A stretch of DNA of 64,000 bases from Gentiana macrophylla. Its lineage: Eukaryota; Streptophyta; Magnoliopsida; Gentianales; Gentianaceae. Both the position numbers and the translations under genes were made by a program. Position 1 is the stretch's first letter; the number at the start of each line of letters is the position of its first letter. The notes beneath the pieces were generated by a model. It made no database searches and had not been told where the DNA came from. It worked only from the letters and a program-made list of their open reading frames with translations. Below, in pieces: positions 43,272 to 57,742 of this stretch. Location of the stretch: NCBI GenBank assembly GCA_026214975.1, contig CM047810.1, forward strand, positions 3,968,001 through 4,032,000. Reading direction: 5' to 3'.

Positions 43272-43413
43272 CAAACCTTCTTATGGTTGCCAAAGTTCAT
43301 TTCACTCACTAATTTCAATGCATCGAGTAACGGCTTTCTTATATATATTGGAGACAAATGCGTAATCGAAGCAGATCGAAGTCACTGTCCGTGGGGTTTC
43401 TACTGCGCTCTAA
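43272..43413 (+). pseudogene. MATH-E, orphan last exon of a MATH gene
   Basis: Aligns with exon 6 of MATH-D: SYGCQSSF-type start in one frame and, after a shift, FISLTNFNASSNGFL, then GDKCVIEAD, with nearly the same nucleotides (AAGTTCATTTCACTCACTxATTTCAATGCATCGAGTAACGG). A 6-bp insertion follows CTT(A/G)TA, and further indels displace the frame so that the family stop at 43411 is out of frame. No other MATH exon lies within 2 kb. It may be the lost exon of MATH-B, 23 kb away across the palindrome and gypsy, or a separate dead gene. Confidence 0.78.
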
Positions 43414-43975
43414 GCCTCTAAAGGATATGAGCCCGGAACACGAGTCACCATATATATATGATCAACATTATGTATTGCCAAAACTTAGTTACCACTTGAA
43501 TGTATAATCATGATTTTGTGTGCATGTCCTAGACCGTATGAATTACCGTTTAATTTCCCATGAACAATTAATGATTATGCCACAACAATATTTTCTACCC
43601 TTGATTTTTTTGAGACCCATTTGAATCAATAAAACCCACATCATAATCAATGGTAGAAAACTTTATTGTGGACAAATGTTGTTGACGAATGTTGCGGCAT
43701 AATCATTATTCAGGATAAGTACAAATTAATCAGGATAATTTTTTTTGCCTAAACCCTTTCTTGTTTGACTAGCTAATTATACTACACAGTTGCTAAACAA
43801 ATTATCGTTAATAAACGATCATGAACAAACTTGTAATCAAAACGAATCAAACTTGAACATAATTTTTTTATTCGTTATTCGAACGAATGATAACGAACAA
43901 ATTTATATCTAAATGAGCACAATTTTGAATAACATATACTCGACTCGGCTGCTCGTTAACAAACTCTGCTTAGAA
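43414..43975. other. 3' flank of GRAS gene; small inverted repeat
   Basis: AATGATTATGCCACAACA near 43570 pairs with TGTTGCGGCATAATCATT near 43690, with ACCCTTGATT/AATCAATGGTAG between, so this is probably a small foldback. 43770-43960 is AT-rich with ACGAACAAA words. No gene. Confidence 0.5.
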
Positions 43976-45379
43976 TCAGAAAGCTGGTGGCCTGGAAGTC
44001 CATGCCGAAATAGAATACAAGCTAGTATGTTTCCACCCGAGCCTTAACGTTCCATCACCTTGCACAAGGCTATACCCATAAGGTGGAGGGAACATGTTAA
44101 GTATAAGCTGTGCTTGCGCCATGGAATTTGTACTCATTGGTAGCTGCACAAACCCGTTTTTCAACAGCTCGTTTCTCCACTGCATCATGAACTTCTCCTC
44201 TCCGCTTCGAGCCGGCCCACCTATCGCCAATATGTTATGAATCTCCCTATAAAGAAGACCATGTTCGACCCGGTGGCGGTTCGGGTCATCGTTCGCCAAG
44301 TGGGCTCCAAGGGAGTCGAAAATAGTGGAGTAGAAGTGAAGAGAGCTGACGAAACGGTCTAGAAACGAGCCGCGGTGTGCGATTTCTTGCTCCACAAGGG
44401 TTATCACTTTAGGGGATATTTCTTGAAGGAGTCTCATTGCTTTATAATTAGGTCCTATGGAATCGTATAAACAATGTTGATACCAATGCACCGCAACGGC
44501 TTCGTGTTTCTGGATTTTTAGCTCGGATATAGGGTCTTCCATATCTCCGAATCTCTTACCATGAATAGGATAAAATTCGAAGGACATCCCGAGCCGTTTT
44601 GCGAAATTAGACAGTTGTTTTCCTGTGTCGATTAAAAGCTCGATCGATTTCCCGAACCCGGTCATTCGAACGTGAGGAGGCCCTTCTATTCGAGTAGCGA
44701 GTATATGAAACAAAGCCGGCCATTGAAGGCCTTGCATAATATCAAGATCAATTATATGCACTCTATCGAACCTATGAAACGATTCGAGTATAGCTTGGTT
44801 CGAAGTGAAATGCGCGAACTTTATGAAAGGCGCAACATTATTAAATGCTTGAAAACACGAATGCATCGCCACGGCCTTATGACGACTAACCATAAGAGCC
44901 GAAAAGCTCCCAAGCCATGAGTTCATCACCCTACTAGACATGGCCTTAGCAAAATAAGCCACCACTCTTTCCGCACAGGAGGATGCATACGGGCTCACCA
45001 TTTGATTTAGCTCTATCAACCTTCGATTCGCTTCGTTTAGATCATCGTTCGATATCGCCACGGCACTTTCCATTAGTAATGTCATCAAACTAACCCTTTC
45101 ATCCTCCTCCTTCTCTCCCTCCTCCTCTGCATTCCCAAGTTCTTCGTCATGGCACCATCTTGGATTGTTGCTTTCAACTCTTGCAGTTTTCTTCGGTCGG
45201 TTGTATTGATCACTTATTTCGTAATCAAGATCGTTTTGAAAACAACCCATTATTTCTTGGGAAGGCTGATCATCAAGAACATCAAGAAGATTGTTAGGAG
45301 TGTAGTGATCCCATTGCTCATGTGGTTGAATGAAGTCAATGGCATTGTTATCAAATAATGCTCCAAACCCTTTAAGCAT
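43976..45379 (-). CDS. GRAS transcription factor, SCARECROW/SCL23-like
   Basis: Intact single-exon gene, 467 residues, ATG 45379, TGA 43978. GRAS proteins are plant-specific nuclear regulators; the SCARECROW/SCL23 branch acts in radial patterning and bundle-sheath or endodermal fate. The N-terminus (1-95) is variable with an acidic run at 79-95. The GRAS domain starts near 96 (VSLMTLLMESAVAISNDDLN). The leucine-rich region I is followed by FIKFAHFTSNQAILE (185-199), VHIIDLDIMQGLQWPALFHI (207-226, the VHIID motif), a PFYRE-like block (SLHFYSTIFDSL, 346-357), RVEH in place of RVER (370-373) and the closing SAW motif (LGWKHTSLYSISAW, 447-460). GPPHVRMTGFG and AIGGPARSGE are SCARECROW-like. Length is shorter than SCARECROW itself. 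Which branch it belongs to needs a tree; that it is GRAS is near certain. Confidence 0.96.
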   Translation of the reverse strand: MLKGFGALFDNNAIDFIQPHEQWDHYTPNNLLDVLDDQPSQEIMGCFQNDLDYEISDQYNRPKKTARVESNNPRWCHDEELGNAEEEGEKEEDERVSLMTLLMESAVAISNDDLNEANRRLIELNQMVSPYASSCAERVVAYFAKAMSSRVMNSWLGSFSALMVSRHKAVAMHSCFQAFNNVAPFIKFAHFTSNQAILESFHRFDRVHIIDLDIMQGLQWPALFHILATRIEGPPHVRMTGFGKSIELLIDTGKQLSNFAKRLGMSFEFYPIHGKRFGDMEDPISELKIQKHEAVAVHWYQHCLYDSIGPNYKAMRLLQEISPKVITLVEQEIAHRGSFLDRFVSSLHFYSTIFDSLGAHLANDDPNRHRVEHGLLYREIHNILAIGGPARSGEEKFMMQWRNELLKNGFVQLPMSTNSMAQAQLILNMFPPPYGYSLVQGDGTLRLGWKHTSLYSISAWTSRPPAF

Positions 45380-46020
45380 TGTTGAAATTTTTGGACTAAA
45401 ACTGCATTTTACTTTTCAATTTGATCAATGGGTGTTGTTATAAGCAGCATAAAGTGGGGGAAAAAAAGAAAAATAAAGTGTTGGATTTAGATACGTGGGT
45501 AAGCAAATGATTTGGTCTATTAGTTTAAGTGAGAAAAGAGTGAGGCCGGCATAGTAAGACAGTCAAATATACGTTGGATTGGTAGTGATTTTTATCATTT
45601 TTTAAAGTTTGGTCATATGTCTCTTTGTTTATATATATATGTATGTACGTAGTTGTGCTGGTAACCTGCCTTTTGTACTTTCTAGGCTACGTGCTCATCT
45701 TTTCATAGTGATAAGTGCATTATTTACTTTACGTAAAAGATCATAATTCGAGGATCAAACATGTTCTTTCATTTTTTTCAATAATGATAAGTTTATGTTA
45801 TTTAGTTTATGTACATAGAAGATACATGATTCACGATCAAATACGAGCTTTTCTAGATTGTTTTGGTTTTTAGTTTTTTTATTTATTTAAAACGTGTGGT
45901 TCGGATTAGTTTACTTATCTTGATATAAGATGAATGAAGTAGATATATCATTCTCGGCTCTTTTTTCAATTGATAATGATACATCTATCCCATTTCTTCT
46001 ATATAAAAGATTTGTAAAAT
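45380..46020 (-). promoter_or_regulatory. Upstream region of GRAS gene
   Basis: No clear TATA box within 100 bp of the ATG; TTATAA occurs at about 45438-45443 and a (TA)n stretch at 45630-45645. The region holds no TE recognised by eye, unlike most of the window. Confidence 0.35.
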
Positions 46021-47216
46021 GATATGAACCACGTATTTTAGATTTAAAAAAAAAATGTAAAAACCTAATAAGCAAGAAACACCTTGCTTGGGGATTGTGA
46101 ATTATGCATATTTTATGTAAACGAAATGATATAAACTTATTGTTTTTGTTTTCAATATATTATTTTATGAAAATGATATATGCGGTAACGTTGTGCGACA
46201 ACATGTATCACAACAAATAATCTCATAATATTAAAGGTGTGATGGTCGATTTTCGGAAAATCGATTTTTTTAAAGTCTAATTATCATTGTACCAGTCGAA
46301 TTGTTTTTATTTAATTAGGATGAAAATAAAAGTTTTACCCTAAAAAAATAAATTAAACGTTCCCATCGTAAAACTTTACACTTTTGCTTCGCTTACTCCT
46401 TGCATATATCGGGGTCCATTTTTTTATTTTTATTTCATGTGAAGCCAAAAAATAAGACGGACTGATCACTTTTAGTTGTGAAGTAATCTTTGATCTTAAA
46501 GATTTGGTGGGACTATAATCTAGTAGCATTTAGAATTGATTTTATGATTAAATTGTAGTATATCAATTAATTAAACGAGTTACCATATGGCATAAAGAAT
46601 GACAAAACATACACTATATATTATTAATTGTGATGAATTTTAACCATAAAATAGAAAAGATTATGATGGATTCTTTTTTCGAGAAGACGGGGATTTTTTA
46701 TTGGAGGTGTGTTGAGAATCTAACTCTATTATTATCACGAAAACACACTTCATATATATCATTTTATTTTGTATTTTTTACAATGGCTTTTACTTTAATA
46801 AAGAAAAGATAATTAATTGTTTTTTTTACGGATACGAAAGATACACACGCGCACACAATTTTGATTTTATTAGGATTCAAAACCAAAATCTTCGAATTGA
46901 TTATCACAGTATTGAGATTCAAACACGAAACCTTCAAAAATGTCCACATTATTTACTGCATGGCCGATGTCATGTGACTCATGTTGTCAACCACGTTAAA
47001 GATTTTGAATATAATGTAACAACGTCACCGCTCACTCCGCATAACACCATTATAGAACATTCATGTGGGGTCCGATATAAATCAATTCCCTTATATATTA
47101 TTAAAATTATAGGTCAAACTTATATGGTTTGTGTGAGAATCTAGTCAACTTGATAGATACGTTAAGTGAATAATATATATTAACGTTAACATCAACTTAT
47201 GTCATTTTCAATCAAG

Positions 47217-47247
<31 letters not shown>

Positions 47248-48095
47248 AATTAACTTATACTCCATTGTAAATTATGAGATTGGTAAACTTTATAGTAGTC
47301 CGGCCACTTGTATAACTTAGGTGGTCCGGAACGAATCAGAATTAATTTCTTTTTTTTTGTTGTTGTTAATTTCACATGCTTGGAAAAAAATTTACTCATT
47401 CTAAATTATGTGATTGATAGAGAATGTAATGACATAGTGAACTTGAACCACTATAAAAACATTGGTATTGAATTATAACTTATTGTGGCTTCATAAATTA
47501 GAGTACGGACATGTCATCATCTCTCACATTATTAGGAATCTCGGGTATGAATGTGAATATGTTACTATATACACAACTATATTCTATAAAATTCCTTCAA
47601 GCCCTGAATATGTGTTACCGGAGTTCGAACCGGAATTGTATCCGAAATCCCTTCTAGCCCTGAATATGTTACTATATACACAACTATATTCTATAAAATC
47701 TTAACCTTAATTAGGTAACTCATCAAATTAAATCTATTGTCTTCTGGATAAGGTAGCTAATCATAATAATTACTAGAATCATTTAAATAAGAAACTAATG
47801 TTAACCAAATATTTAAAAAATAAATTTCCTCTAATCATGCCGCATGATTAACTCTTTCTGTTCATTCTGATTTATTTATTTTTTGATAGATAATTATTTT
47901 TTCCGATTGTATTTTATTGTGATAACGTTCAAACCTATGATTTATGGGGTAATAGGATATATACTGGGTTGACATCTGACAATGGATATATCCTCAATCT
48001 CTGTTTGATTTTGAACGATTTATATAGCGTTATTTTTTTTATTTTTTATTTTGCAATTGATAATTATTTGAGTTTAGATATAGGTTAGAGATAGA
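46021..48095. other. Intergenic, AT-rich, poly(A) run and a direct repeat
   Basis: No gene. An A run of about 28 lies at 47217-47245. A 39-bp direct repeat (GAATATGTTACTATATACAC...) occurs near 47555 and 47662 with GTTCGAACCGGAATTGTATC between. Short open frames here have no family features. Confidence 0.5.
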
Positions 48096-48100
48096 TATAT

Positions 48101-48345
48101 GGGAAAATTCGATTAATACCTTTTTTTTTGAAAATAAAATTGAAATCTACACCTTCAAAGTTAAAAAACGCAGACTATCGATCCCCACCTTTAGATGAAC
48201 GATTTCGCCCATAAATGGGCGGTTACGCCCTTTAACCCGCCCATAGATGAGCGGTTTCGCCCATCTCCGCCCCTCAGCCCGCCCATGATGTGCGGTTTCA
48301 CCGCTATAGATAGGCAGTTTCGCCTATTTGTGAAAATCTCTATGG
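48101..48345. mobile_element. Diverged MULE terminal repeat
   Basis: Starts GGGAAAATTCGATTAATACC and continues TTTTTTTTGAAAAT, AAATCTACACCTTCAAA, TATCGATCCCCACCTTTAGATGAACGA, then GC-rich GGGCGGTTACGCCC words. This parallels the left terminal repeat at 48584 base for base in many places. No partner end, so a truncated relative. Confidence 0.6.
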
Positions 48346-48574
48346 GAGATATGAAATATTTATTAGTTTTTATTTTTAAATATTTGATTACATTATTTTC
48401 TTATTTAACTGATTCTAGGAATTAAATATTTGATTATATTATTTCCTTAGAATAGAAGACGTGCTAAGCACCTATCAGAAATGCAAAAATATTTTATAAC
48501 AATATAGAATCAGTTTTTATTTTTTTTGAAAAAACATAGAAACATAAAATCATTTGATTGATAGTTATCTAGAA

Positions 48575-48583
48575 TAGTTTTAT
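48575..48583. repeat. 9-bp target duplication of MULE (left)
   Basis: TAGTTTTAT, exactly repeated at 49782-49790. A 9-bp duplication is the mark of Mutator-like elements. Confidence 0.9.
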
Positions 48584-49781
48584 GGGAAATTCGATTTATC
48601 ACTTTTTTGAAAATTTATCCAAATCTACACCCTCAAATTCAAAATCTCTCTCTATCCCCGCCTTAAAGTGAACAAACTCGCCCATTTTTAGGCGAAATCT
48701 CCCATTTTTCGCCCTTTTCCCGGCCCAACCGCTGTCCGTCCCGCCCACTTACCGCCCCCGCGCCGTCGGTCTCGCCACACGTGGTGGCGAGCTCACCACT
48801 TCTCGCCCATTTTTTGAAATCTCGCCCATTTTCTGAAAATTACTTTAAGTGTCGGGTTTGCCCCATTTCACATGAATTTTTCAGATTTCTACCCTCTCAT
48901 AAGAAAAAGAAACAAAATTTCGCCTTACTCCATCCATTTTCTCCCTCGATCCATTGTAAGTGTGGAGAACAATTCGAAGGTTCATAGAGATTGGAAGCAT
49001 ACTTTCAGTTTTTCCAAAACGATTTGAAGGTAAATTTCGGAATTTAAAGTAATTTTCAGAATCAAAATCCCAGCCACTGAACTGATTATTACAACAACAC
49101 AATCAAAAAAAACCAAAACCAAAAACAAAAACACAACGTAAAAAAACTGTTTAATTCTCTTCATAAGACTCAACAAACAACTGAAGCTTTATCATCATGT
49201 TGCTACAGATGATACACCTACAGAAAAAGATCAAGAATGCTGCTAACGAAGAAATTAATCCTGCATACCATCCATGGATTGTCAATGAGGGATTCCTGAC
49301 TTCGTGGCTTCTGGGAACCATCAAGGAGGAAGTTATCAGCCTTGTTCATGAAGAAGAAGCCACGGCCTACAAAGTGTGGGCATCCCTGGACAGGCAATTG
49401 CTTCCACATACTGTGGAGAAGGAACGCAATTCGAAAAATATGCTGATGGGAAAGAAAGGAAGCAGATCGGTTGATGAGTATTTAAGAGACTTTAAGTCCA
49501 TATGTGACACTTAAAGTAATTTTCAGAAAATGGGCGAGATTTCAAAAAATGAGCGAGAAGTGGAGAGAGCTCGCCACCACGCGATGGCGAGACCGACAAG
49601 CGGGGGGCGGTAAGTGGCGGGACGGACAGCGGTTGGCGCGGAAAAAGGCGAAAAATGGGCGATTTCGCTAAAAATGGCGAGTTCGTTCACTTTAAAGCGA
49701 GGGATAGAGAGAGATTTTGAATTTGAAAGCACTGTAGATTTGGATAAATTTTCAAAAAATAGGTATAAATCGAATTTCCCC
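48584..49781. mobile_element. Pack-MULE-like element with captured copia gag
   Basis: About 1.2 kb. The left terminal repeat (48584 to about 48857) starts GGGAAATTCGATTTAT and the right (about 49510-49781), complemented, starts GGGGAAATTCGATTTATACC. Both run through TTTATCCAAATCTACA, CGCCATTTTTAG(C/G)CGAAAT, CGCTGTCCGTCCCGCC and TCGCCATCGCG/ACGTGGTGGCGAGCTC to TCTGAAAATTACTTTAAGTG. The middle 650 bp is unrelated and includes a copia Gag segment. No transposase. Long terminal repeats, the 9-bp duplication and captured foreign coding DNA fit a Pack-MULE. Confidence 0.88.
49197..49514 (+). pseudogene. Copia Gag fragment captured between MULE repeats
   Basis: Open for about 105 codons. Contains NPAYHPWIVNEGFLTSWLLG, EATAYKVWASLDRQLLPHTV and KKGSRSVDEYLRDFKSICD, the central part of the UBN2/copia-type Gag. 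It starts after an intron-like or leader sequence and stops at TGTGACACTTAA where the right terminal repeat begins. The frame is intact, but both ends of Gag and the zinc knuckle are missing. Confidence 0.82.
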
Positions 49782-49790
49782 TAGTTTTAT

Positions 49791-50123
49791 TCATTTTGTG
49801 TAAAAAAAAAATAATTGTCATTGATTTTGGTTTTAGAACTTTTTAAATTTTGGCATGTGTATATTCTCGTTTATATATATATAGATATATATATATATAT
49901 ATATTTTGACGGATCTAATCTATCATTTGAAATCAATCAAAATCATTCAATATTAATACACGACCTTATTTCTGTCGAGCAAAGAATTATTTTTTATTTT
50001 TTGGGCTGCTTTTAAATATCACATTTTTTTTTGAAACATTTTTAAATATCACATTCGATTATTATAACTTGTACAGTATCTCCCTTTTATTTTTATTTTT
50101 TTTCCGGGTTCATCAAGTGTGCA
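49791..50123 (+). promoter_or_regulatory. Upstream region of MATH-C
   Basis: Contains an AT dinucleotide stretch at about 49873-49904 and a weak TATA-like ATTATAACTT at 50061-50070, about 60 bp before the ATG. ACTTGTACA after it is also present upstream of MATH-B (near 19528). The right MULE duplication ends at 49790. Confidence 0.4.
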
Positions 50124-52601
50124 ATGGCAGCAGATCTTATAAGCTCATGTGATGAAAAAGGTAAAGTACCCTATTGTTTTCATATATGGCGATTATTTAT
50201 CAAAAGTTATATCTATCAATACAATATATAATGGTTTATATAACGTTATAGAATAAACAGAATACTTAAATTTGTTTTTCATATCAATTGTATTGCAGGG
50301 TTTATCAGAACAGTTTCGGATACGCCACCCGCTCATTATGCGGTCAAACTAGAAGGGTTTTCTTTATTACTGCAAAATCATGTAGAGAAATACAAATCTT
50401 CAAAATTTGAAGCTGGAGGGTATAAATGGTATTCCCTACATAGACATCTTCGTGACATCATCCCACGTATTCCATGTGTCTTAAAATCTAAATTCATTTA
50501 GAGTTTCATGGTCGGATCTATATATATTTATCGATGTGCATACATTTAGATCAATGGTGAAAATTGTAGGAAGCGATACATAGAGTTTAATTGGGAACAT
50601 GCATGGCCGACCCTATACTAGAGGGAGCCTAAGCCCGATTGATCGGACAATACTCTTTCTCGGTTGACCGGTTGGTCGGTCAGGCTATGCTGATTATTAA
50701 ATATAATATATAATAATAAAAATCATAAATCCAATATATATTTTTTCACACATGTTGCATCATTTATGCTTATATGTGATCTTTTTGAATTTAATTACGT
50801 ATGTTATATCGGGATCATGAAGTTGATAGTGTCACATCATTGTGACATTAACCATTTAATGCCTTTTTAATATACTAGTCAAGAAATTATATGTATTTGT
50901 ATTAGTATTATTTGTATTTTTTTATAGTAAATATGTATTATTGGTATTTTAGAAATAAGCTATCATCGTTGGATTTGTACATAAACTAAACTATAAGAGT
51001 GTGTCATGATGTCTATGTCTTCAAAAGAAAATTGACCTATGTTAATTTTTGTTTTATAAAACTGCACAACTTGAAGAGGGGGTGAAGGGCAAGGTGCCTA
51101 AGGCCAAAATCTAGGGTGCCTTATATTAGGGACGGCCCTGATTAGGAAGTTAACATATCATTTCCCTCTCATATATATATATATATGTGTGTGTGCGTGG
51201 CAGCGTGTGGCTACATCAGTTCACCTCATAGCGCTCTTGCATCCCTCGGTTAATATGAATATGTAATTACAGGAAGTTGATTTTATATCCAAACAAAAGC
51301 AAATCCAAAGATGAAAACGATAACATCTCCGTTTATCTAAAGGTGTCAAAGAGTAGTCTACCTCATCTATGGTCGAATGTTCATGCAATTTTTAGAGTTT
51401 TCCTCCTCGACCAGAACAAAGACAACTACTACACTCTACAAGGTACGTGTTCACCGATCGATTTACTAATTTCCAAAATGAAATGTCTGATAATAAGTTG
51501 CTCGTCATGAACACAGTTGCAAATGGAAGACGTTTTCATAAAATGAAGTTGGAATGGGGTTTCGATCAATTCATGCCTCTGGAGAAGTTCAATGATCCAC
51601 CCAACGGCTATCTCGTAAATGATACATGTGTCTTTGGAGCTGAAATACACGTCTACAAGGAAACTTGTGTAGGGGAGCGTTTGGTAATGGAGAAGAATGC
51701 TAATAGCTACAAACATACCTGGAAAATCGAGAATTTCTCTAGTATCGCAACCATGAATGTTCACAAGTCCGTGCCATTTAACTGTGGTAATCATAAATGG
51801 TAAGCAATGCATTTTATTGAGAAATGTTAGTGCACAACAAAAATGTACACAACAAAAATGTACACAACAAACTTTTAAACCATTTGATTTTTCCTGACTT
51901 ATATGATTCAATAGGTCCCCACATCAAAATCAATAGCCTCAAAGTGTGTTGTGTATAATATAAAATGACCATTTTGTTGTGGCCCATTTTATTAATGGCG
52001 TTATCACTACTCTTATATTATTTATTGTTTTGTGAACATACAAATTAGTAACCAGAAATGGGTCATGCAAATTAGTAACCACAATTGGTGCTCAACCTTT
52101 ATATTTATGTATTCAGTTCACACATGGTGTCCTTCCTTCCATAACACAGACATGGTTCTGGCATGCAGGAAAATACTGTTATACCCCGAGGGCAACGGCT
52201 CCGGAAAAGGCAACCACATATCTTTGTTTTTATCTTTGGCTAATCCTGACAGCCTCCCAACTGCTGCGAAGATATATGTGAAGTACACCTTACGTATGAT
52301 TGACCAAATTCATGCCAAACATCACTCCGACAATGAATGTATATATTTTGCGTTCTGTTTTCTTCTTTTATCATACATACCCCTTGCCTGTATGAATAGT
52401 CAATTTACTAAAAGGTTATTTTTTGATTTGTTTTTCTTTTTGGCAGTAGAAAACTGGTTCACCGCATCCCAATCTGCTTATGGCAGTCAAGATTTTATTT
52501 CGCACACTGATTTCAATAAAACGAGTAAGGGATTTCTGGTAAACGACAGCTGCATCATCGAAGCAGAAGTCGCTATCCATGGTCTCACTAATGCACTCTA
52601 A
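50124..52601 (+). CDS. MATH-C, two-MATH-domain (TRAF-like) protein
   Basis: Six exons: 50124-50160, 50299-50428, 51273-51442, 51517-51799, 52169-52338 and 52447-52601; all introns GT-AG, 314 residues, no internal stop. MATH/TRAF-like domains mediate protein-protein contacts; plant proteins of this class are often annotated as TRAF-like or as resembling the N-terminal part of ubiquitin hydrolase 12, but no protease domain is present here. Domain 1 (about 14-150) has TPPAHYAVKLEGFSLL, FEAGGYKWKLILYP and MKLEWGFDQFMPLEKF; domain 2 (about 180-312) has YKHTWKIENFSSI, NCGNHKWKILLYPEGNG and a final FLVNDSCIIEAEVAIHG. No signal peptide. Intron 2 carries a hAT insertion and intron 4 a foldback. It looks functional; its role is unknown. 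Confidence 0.9.
50598..51140. mobile_element. Non-autonomous hAT in intron 2 of MATH-C
   Basis: About 543 bp. The left end is CATG-CATGGCCGACCCTATAC; the right end, complemented, is CAGGGCCGTCCCTAATATAA. The internal ends GAGGGAGCCTAAG and CCTTAGGCACCTTGCC are complementary. Flanks are ATTGGGAA (50590-50597) and ATTAGGAA (51141-51148), an 8-bp duplication with one mismatch. Same superfamily as the element at 15281. Confidence 0.7.
51820..51990. repeat. Foldback MITE in intron 4 of MATH-C
   Basis: GAGAAATGTTAGTGCACAAC near the left and complementary GTTGTGGCCCATTTT near the right, with ACAACAAAAATGTACAC repeated twice on the left. Probably a small MITE. It leaves the splice sites intact. Confidence 0.4.
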
Positions 52602-52734
52602 AGGCCGCCGTTGTAGAATCCAACACCAGTCTGATCAGCAAATATGATCAACTCTGTGGTAATTTTTTCACAGTTCAAGAAATAAGATCATTTATTACCG
52701 TTTTCTACATATTCCTTTATTTCGTACTTCCTCC

Positions 52735-53110
52735 GTTTCTATTTAATTGTCATAGTTGTTAAAAATAAAAATTTCTTTTTACCTGTCGTAGTTACATTCG
52801 CATTATTCATTGTATTTTTCAACATCTACACTTATTTCTTAAGGGATGAGATATTGAAAACAACATTGCATTAATTATATTTAAGGGGTGCTATTGTCAT
52901 TTTGATGTTACATTCGCATTATTCATTGTATTTTTCTACATCTACACTTATTTCTTAAGGGATGAGATATTGAAAACAACATTGCATTAATTATATTAAA
53001 AACAACATTGTCATTTTGATGTTAAGTCAAAGCATTAACTGCGTACTCTCCTTAATATATGTGTTTTTACAACTACGACATGGTGAAATAAAAGCGAGAG
53101 AGTTCACCTC
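52735..53110. mobile_element. Stowaway-like MITE with internal duplication
   Basis: Begins TACTTCCTCCGTTTCTATTTA and ends near GAGAGTTCACCTCCGTC. CTCCGT ends plus TA are typical of Stowaway/Tc1 MITEs. Inside, a block of about 105 bp (TTACATTCGCATTATTCATT...CATTAATTATAT) occurs twice, at about 52793-52890 and 52908-52999. Confidence 0.5.
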
Positions 53111-53344
53111 CGTCCCGAAATATCCGAGGCAGTTTGTCAAAAAACACGCTTATTAAGAATGCGATTTAATGCTATCACTTTAAGGATGCAATGACTAAAA
53201 AATCTCTATGACACAATTAATGCAGTTTCTTTTTAGTTAAACATTTCATCAATTAGAGAGAATGACGGTTTTTTGAAACTTTTGCATAAAAAACAAAGTT
53301 TTTCTTTAATTTTATTATTTTTCTGGCGCAGGTTTTCTAAAAAG

Positions 53345-53600
53345 AAAAACTCAACACAATTTCTCTCTAATCTATTTTTTTTTAAACACTAATATCTTTC
53401 AATCTACAACTCCAAATTTAAAAATTCTTTCACCAAATTTTTTATTTTTTCATGCTCTTTATTTTGAGCCCACATTCAACATATTCCGACATGATTTCAG
53501 AATTTGCTAAAACGAAGAGCATCAAAAAAAATTCAGTGGAATTTTTATCGCGTTTGAATATTTAGATCAAAAGATATGATCGTTTGAAAATCGGGGAGAA
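53345..53600. mobile_element. Inverted-repeat MITE, family shared with 60710
   Basis: Left part AAACACTAATATCTTTCAATC...CATGCTCTTTATTTTGAG pairs with right part CTAAAACGAAGAGCATC...AGATCAAAAGATATGATCGTTT. Contains CAACATATTCCGACATGATTTC. The same blocks occur at 60710-61085. Confidence 0.6.
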
Positions 53601-53661
53601 AAGAGAAAAAAAAAATATAAAAAAAGTTTCCGGGAAAAAGTTCCCACGACTATGCGCATGG

Positions 53662-53667
<6 letters not shown>

Positions 53668-53753
<86 letters not shown>
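53668..53753. repeat. (AT)n(GT)n microsatellite
   Basis: About 64 bp of AT followed by about 22 bp of GT, ending at the LTR border. Open frames of Tyr-Ile repeats here are artefacts. Confidence 0.95.
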
Positions 53754-57445
<3,692 letters not shown>

Positions 57446-57696
57446 TGTTAGTACTTAGTTTGTGAATTAATTAAGTAGTTTGATTTAGTCTTCTTGCTGT
57501 TAATAATGTCCTATTCTTTAGGAACAAGGACTTAGTCTTTTTTCTGTTTGGCACTTTGCACGTGTTGTGCTACAAAAGTGCTTTTCTGTTTTGCTTCTGG
57601 TTTGTTGCTGTTTTTTTTTTTTTGGCTATTTATAGACTTTTGCTTAATGAATAAAATACATTCCTTCATCTTTGTTTTAGTAATCGATATTTTACA
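57446..57696 (+). repeat. 5' LTR of copia 4
   Basis: 251 bp from TGTTAGTACTTAG to CGATATTTTACA, followed by TTTGGTATCGGAGC. GGCTATTTATAG near 57625 is a TATA-like box and AATAAAATAC near 57650 a polyadenylation-like signal. Confidence 0.8.
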
Positions 57697-57712
57697 TTTG
57701 GTATCGGAGCTA
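57697..57712 (+). other. Primer binding site of copia 4
   Basis: TTTGGTATCGGAGCTA follows the LTR; one base away from the usual methionine-tRNA site TTGGTATCAGAGC. Confidence 0.8.
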
Positions 57713-57742
57713 GAACAACATTAAACACGAGCGTTTGTGAGA

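Noticed and set aside
44672..45358. Plus-strand open frames at 44672-44920 and 45149-45358
   Set aside because: Antisense shadows of the GRAS gene.
51429..51911. Minus-strand 160-codon frame over MATH-C
   Set aside because: Antisense of exon 4, which is shared by all family members in the plus sense.
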